Source: Seriola aureovittata (Eukaryota; Chordata; Actinopteri; Carangiformes; Carangidae). Taken from it: a DNA stretch of 64,000 bases. A model generated the notes under the pieces. The model had not been told where the DNA came from and did not search any database. It saw only the letters and a program-made list of their open reading frames with translations. The DNA is taken from NCBI RefSeq assembly GCF_021018895.1, contig NC_079364.1, positions 1,948,901 through 2,012,900 on the forward strand, written 5' to 3'. The position numbers and the translations under genes were made by a program. Shown here one piece after another: positions 60,488 through 64,000 of this stretch (position 1 is the first letter of the stretch; each line of letters opens with the position of its first letter).

Positions 60488-63131
60488 CCAATCAGTGGAG
60501 AGCATGAGGAGAGAGGAGAGAGCAGAGAAAGAAGAGACCAGTGGTTAGCTCTCGGCACAGAAATCTACCAGGCAACAGATGACGGCGACACTCAGCTGCA
60601 GCGTCCAATCAGCTCTAGACTGTTTGTCTTTTAACTACTGTAAACTCTGAGCAGTTGGATTCGTTTCATTCTGCTCCACTGTACATCCAGTGAAACAGTG
60701 GATATCTGTGTCAAGGTTAGCCTCCCCTCCTCCAACATGTCCCTCCCCCCTCCTCACCCCCTTTTCCCTCTCTCCCCTGACAATATGAATCCCATTGAAC
60801 ATATTGAATATGATTTCCCTCCCTCCTTCCTTTCTCCAAATCCTGACAAAACCAGCTCCCCTTTCTCCATTAATGAGGTAATTAATAAACCCAGCTCCTC
60901 CTTTTTCTTTTTCCTTTCCTCTTCTCCCTACGTCAGCGAGGAGGAAGAGGGGGAGGAGGAGGAGGAGAAGAGGAAGGCCAAGAAAGCAGGTCAAGCCTCC
61001 AGAGAAGAGGGGGGGGGAGTAAAAGGCTTCGTGCAGCGTTCAAGTGGAATCAGGAATGAATGGACGCCATCACTGATGAACACAACATAAAACTGTAGCA
61101 GACGGATCAATATTTGTCTAAGTGTGTTTATATAGAAGTTTAATTTACATCATCTGCCGTCAATTTACGGCTGTTTACTCTGCATCATCAATGTGTAACC
61201 GCAGAGCTGAGAGCAACATCCCACACGTCCTACTTACTTTGAAACAACCACTACACAGTGCTGCAAGATCCTCTAGAGAAGGACCAGGATGAGGAAATAC
61301 TGCAATAAAAGTCCTACATTAAATTCAAATATTTGACTTAATAAACTGTAGGATCCAATGTTGTTGGAGTTTGACCCAAACTACGGAGTAAAAGTCAGAA
61401 TATTTGGCCATTCGTGCATCAATTTCTTTTTTTCTTTTTTTAAATCAGTCTCTTTCTCCCAACTTTATGGAAGTGCAGTAAATCACCAGAATAAAAGTCA
61501 TCATGTACAAGCTGTATGCTCCACTCACTTTTCAAAGTAAAAGTACAGACTGTGGAACAGAAGGAAATCTGGTTTTGCGGATTTGTACATGTATGTTTTC
61601 ACCAATGAGTTGGAAGAAATAAAGAGGAAGGGAATGAAGGTGAGAAGAAAAGGTGGATGGAAGAAGAAAAGATGAAGGTAGTAGGATGAAAGGATGAACA
61701 GTAATGGGGGAAAGAAAGAGGGCAGAAAAGGAGGGAAGGTCAAGAAGGAAAATTGTGGAAACACAACCTGTTCTCATGCTGATCAGGTGAACCTGCCCCT
61801 TTATTAGGTACACCAAGCTAAAAACTAATGAATTCCAATAAATAAACTGTTTTAGAAAAGTGTTTATTCAACTTTATGGCCCTTTTAAAGACTGCAGTTT
61901 GTGGTGCTAATGAAGTTTATTGTGTTATACAAGTAAAAAGGTTTCTAAGGTTTTATCCTCCACATTTACATCAATGATCTACGTGTACCCAATTCAAATC
62001 GACTCTGCAAGGCAACCAGTTACTCCAGCTGCCAGATAAATGAGGAGAAGTAAAGTATTTCCATCTGTAATGCAGTCGAGGACAATTAGAAACATTTTTT
62101 GGGGAAATCTGGATCAGTTTCATCTCTGTGTGTGCACGCAGATACATACAGGTCCAGGACATTAGCTTAGCTCAACAGCTGGAAGCAGGGGAAACTACTA
62201 GCCTAGCTCCATCAAAAGAAAGAGAGAGAGAGATGTTTGTCAAAATAAAATGCACTCACTAGCTAACCTACACCCACACACTCAACACAGCCCTCTGTGA
62301 CAGGTATAATTCACTCCTATGTCACCAGGCAGCTGGATGCTAACAGCTACAACCAGCTAACAAGCTAGACAGCAAGTTGTTACCAACAACAACAACATGC
62401 TGCTCACCCACCAGCAACAGCTTCATGTTAGCAGGTAACACAGCAGCCACTCCTGCTTATATAACTAGCTTGCTAAGCTAATTAGCATGCTAACCATGTG
62501 CTAAGATAACTAGCATACTGAACCGAACAAACAGCATAGGCAGCTAGCATCATGAGTTCTGCACTCACCTGGGACTGGCTGCCTTGTCTGCCTTGTCTGC
62601 CATGTTCTGCACTTCCTGCTTTGGGCTCCGCCCTCCTACACCCACTACAGGTAACAGATGCAGACCAGCCTCCACCTCACTGAGCACACCTTTATGGTTT
62701 CCAACGACACTCCTCTGCCTCTGTGTACCAGAGCTTTTTCCTCTCTCTTTCGACTCCACAACATTCACAAGCTGCTCTGTTTCTGATCACAACATCTGGT
62801 CTCAGATCAGTGGTTTTCCCTGAATCTATTCTCACTTTCTCATCGGACAGTGGCCACAGTGGAGCTGCAGGTGAGCTGTTTCATGTTGTGTAGGACACAG
62901 ACTGTCAAATTCTGATTTTAGAGCTATAATCAATATTTTTTTCCAACAATATTCAGATAACATTCAGGACTTTTAATTCCTCCTGTTGTTAACCAGCGAT
63001 CTGTTTTGATTCTCCAGATCTTGCCATGGATGTGATCTTTCAGCGTGAATCAAACAGGTGTAAGTATCTAGTGAAAACACGTATAAGATGTGATCCTGTG
63101 GCAAAGTGGCACTATAACAGTTCCTGTCATT

Positions 63132-63152
63132 GGCCTATCACAGTGATAGGCC
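63132..63152. repeat. 10-bp perfect inverted repeat
   Basis: GGCCTATCAC, one base, GTGATAGGCC. Inside a region that ends with the dispersed-repeat phrase at 63282. Confidence 0.9.
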
Positions 63153-63281
63153 TTGATGAAACAGGTTTTTTAATGTTTGTAACATTTAAAAACATTATAT
63201 ATATATATATAAATATATCTATATATTTTTAAAATTACATCTTTTCACCAAAATTGTACTGTTTTGCAAATGATTTTCTGG

Positions 63282-63303
63282 CCCACAGGTTGGGAACCAC
63301 TGG
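63282..63303 (-). repeat. fragment of a dispersed repeat, inverted
   Basis: GCCCACAGGTTGGGAACCAC, the reverse complement of the phrase at 58461-58483. Confidence 0.6.
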
Positions 63304-63529
63304 TGTAAAATTATAACATAAAAATACATGAAATAAGTCAAAGTTTAACCCTCCAGTATTTCACAAGGAAAGAAGCAAAGATTAAAAAATGCCCTAAAAT
63401 AAATGTAGTTTTGTCTGTAGCAGATTTATTTTATATTTTCTTGTTTCAATTCCTACTGATGATCTTTCCAAACCTCAATCGCTGACGAGGCAGAAATATA
63501 AAGGCGTTTATTATGTAGTTGAAAAGAAG

Positions 63530-63720
63530 TCAATCGGCCATACATTCATTCTTCAGCTGACGGCCTATGTATCTGTCCCATTACCAATCCAGCGCCGTAC
63601 GAGACTTTAGCGGTGATATCGAGCTCTGGAAAGTCTTCTCGACAGCTCAGGCCAGTTTAATGGCCGCGACTCTGCCGCGCTGCCAATGTGCCATCAAGAA
63701 GGAAATCTTGTCATGACAAG
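63530..63720. promoter_or_regulatory. candidate conserved non-coding block
   Basis: Unique, balanced composition (CCATTACCAATCCAGCGCC, GGCCAGTTTAATGGCCGCGA, GCCAATGTGCCATCAAG). Not coding in any frame by eye. Confidence 0.25.
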
Positions 63721-63815
63721 AGAACGGCAAAACTTCAGCTCTTCACTTTAATGAGTTCGGTTTTATGTAACTCACAGGATTGAGGGGGAAGCAGCAACTC
63801 ACAGTAATTAACCCA

Positions 63816-63832
63816 CAGGAGAGAGAGGGAGG

Positions 63833-63863
<31 letters not shown>

Positions 63864-63884
63864 AGAGAGAAAGAGAGAGCAGGG
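63816..63884. repeat. (GA)n-rich tract
   Basis: GAGAGA and GAGGGA units; the opposite strand gives an apparent Ser/Leu-rich peptide that is not a gene. Confidence 0.93.
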
Positions 63885-64000
63885 GAAAGAACCAAATCTG
63901 AGTAGGATGAGAAGAGGAGGAAATAACTGGGAAAAGGGAGCTTCACGTCCTCGTTCAGCCACATGATGAAAGGAGAAGAAAGGAGAGGAGGAGGAGGAGG

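Larger units (their letters stand above)
60488..64000 (-). other. upstream of the candidate first exon; no gene supported
   Basis: Contains CT/GA-rich stretches (60720-61015, 61620-61745), a GCTAA-rich patch (62330-62520), a donor-like AG|GTGAGT at 62574 with an ATG frame of wrong phase, a small palindrome (63132-63152) and a GA tract at the end. The usual brsk2 first exon is presumably to the right. Confidence 0.5.

Noticed and set aside
62573..62607. Possible first exon reading MADKADKAASP with donor AG|GTGAGT
   Set aside because: It ends with two extra bases, which puts exon 2 out of frame; it has a short internal repeat and no other support. A non-coding leader exon remains possible.

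Overview
This window is vertebrate genomic DNA, almost certainly from a teleost fish (a percomorph is my guess). The evidence is a widely spaced exon/intron gene with GT-AG splice sites, very dense (CA)n/(GT)n microsatellites, GCTAA/TTAGC-type repeats, a tRNA-like repeat of a kind common in fish, and a near-complete fish-type L1/Tx1 LINE. Nothing prokaryotic is present and most open reading frames are chance or simple-repeat artefacts.

One gene fills the window on the minus strand: brsk2, encoding the LKB1-dependent neuronal polarity kinase BRSK2/SAD-A. Twelve internal coding exons were placed to the base (49700-49794, 34034-34119, 32015-32155, 28975-29091, 25120-25153, 23980-24048, 14143-14289, 12450-12481, 11338-11502, 10982-11079, 9862-10012, 1185-1245). 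All phases agree, and they encode the kinase domain from beta-strand 2 onward, the UBA-like domain, and the start of the Ser/Pro-rich linker. The C-terminal proline-rich/KA1 exons lie beyond position 1. The usual first exon (glycine-rich loop) is not seen and probably lies beyond 64000. A possible alternative first exon at 60448-60487 joins exon 2 in the correct phase.

The introns hold the rest. 14290-23979 carries a 6.35 kb sense-oriented L1/Tx1 LINE with a 15-bp target-site duplication, an open ORF1 and an ORF2 broken by one frameshift. 12482-14142 holds an 81-bp higher-order minisatellite. 34120-49699 (15.6 kb) holds several AT-motif-rich blocks that look like conserved non-coding elements, a polypurine/polypyrimidine domain and a nested LINE-in-SINE insertion. 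29092-32014 holds an 83-nt miRNA-like hairpin and one copy of a TTAA-flanked MITE; its sister copy is at 50661-51139. At the left edge a plus-strand segment (986-1102) looks like the terminal coding exon of an unidentified antisense gene.

I did not find a clearly new biological system. The best leads are the alternative first exon, three exons whose 3' splice sites adjoin polymorphic-type simple repeats, the possible antisense exon, an intronic G-quadruplex motif, and the intronic hairpin.
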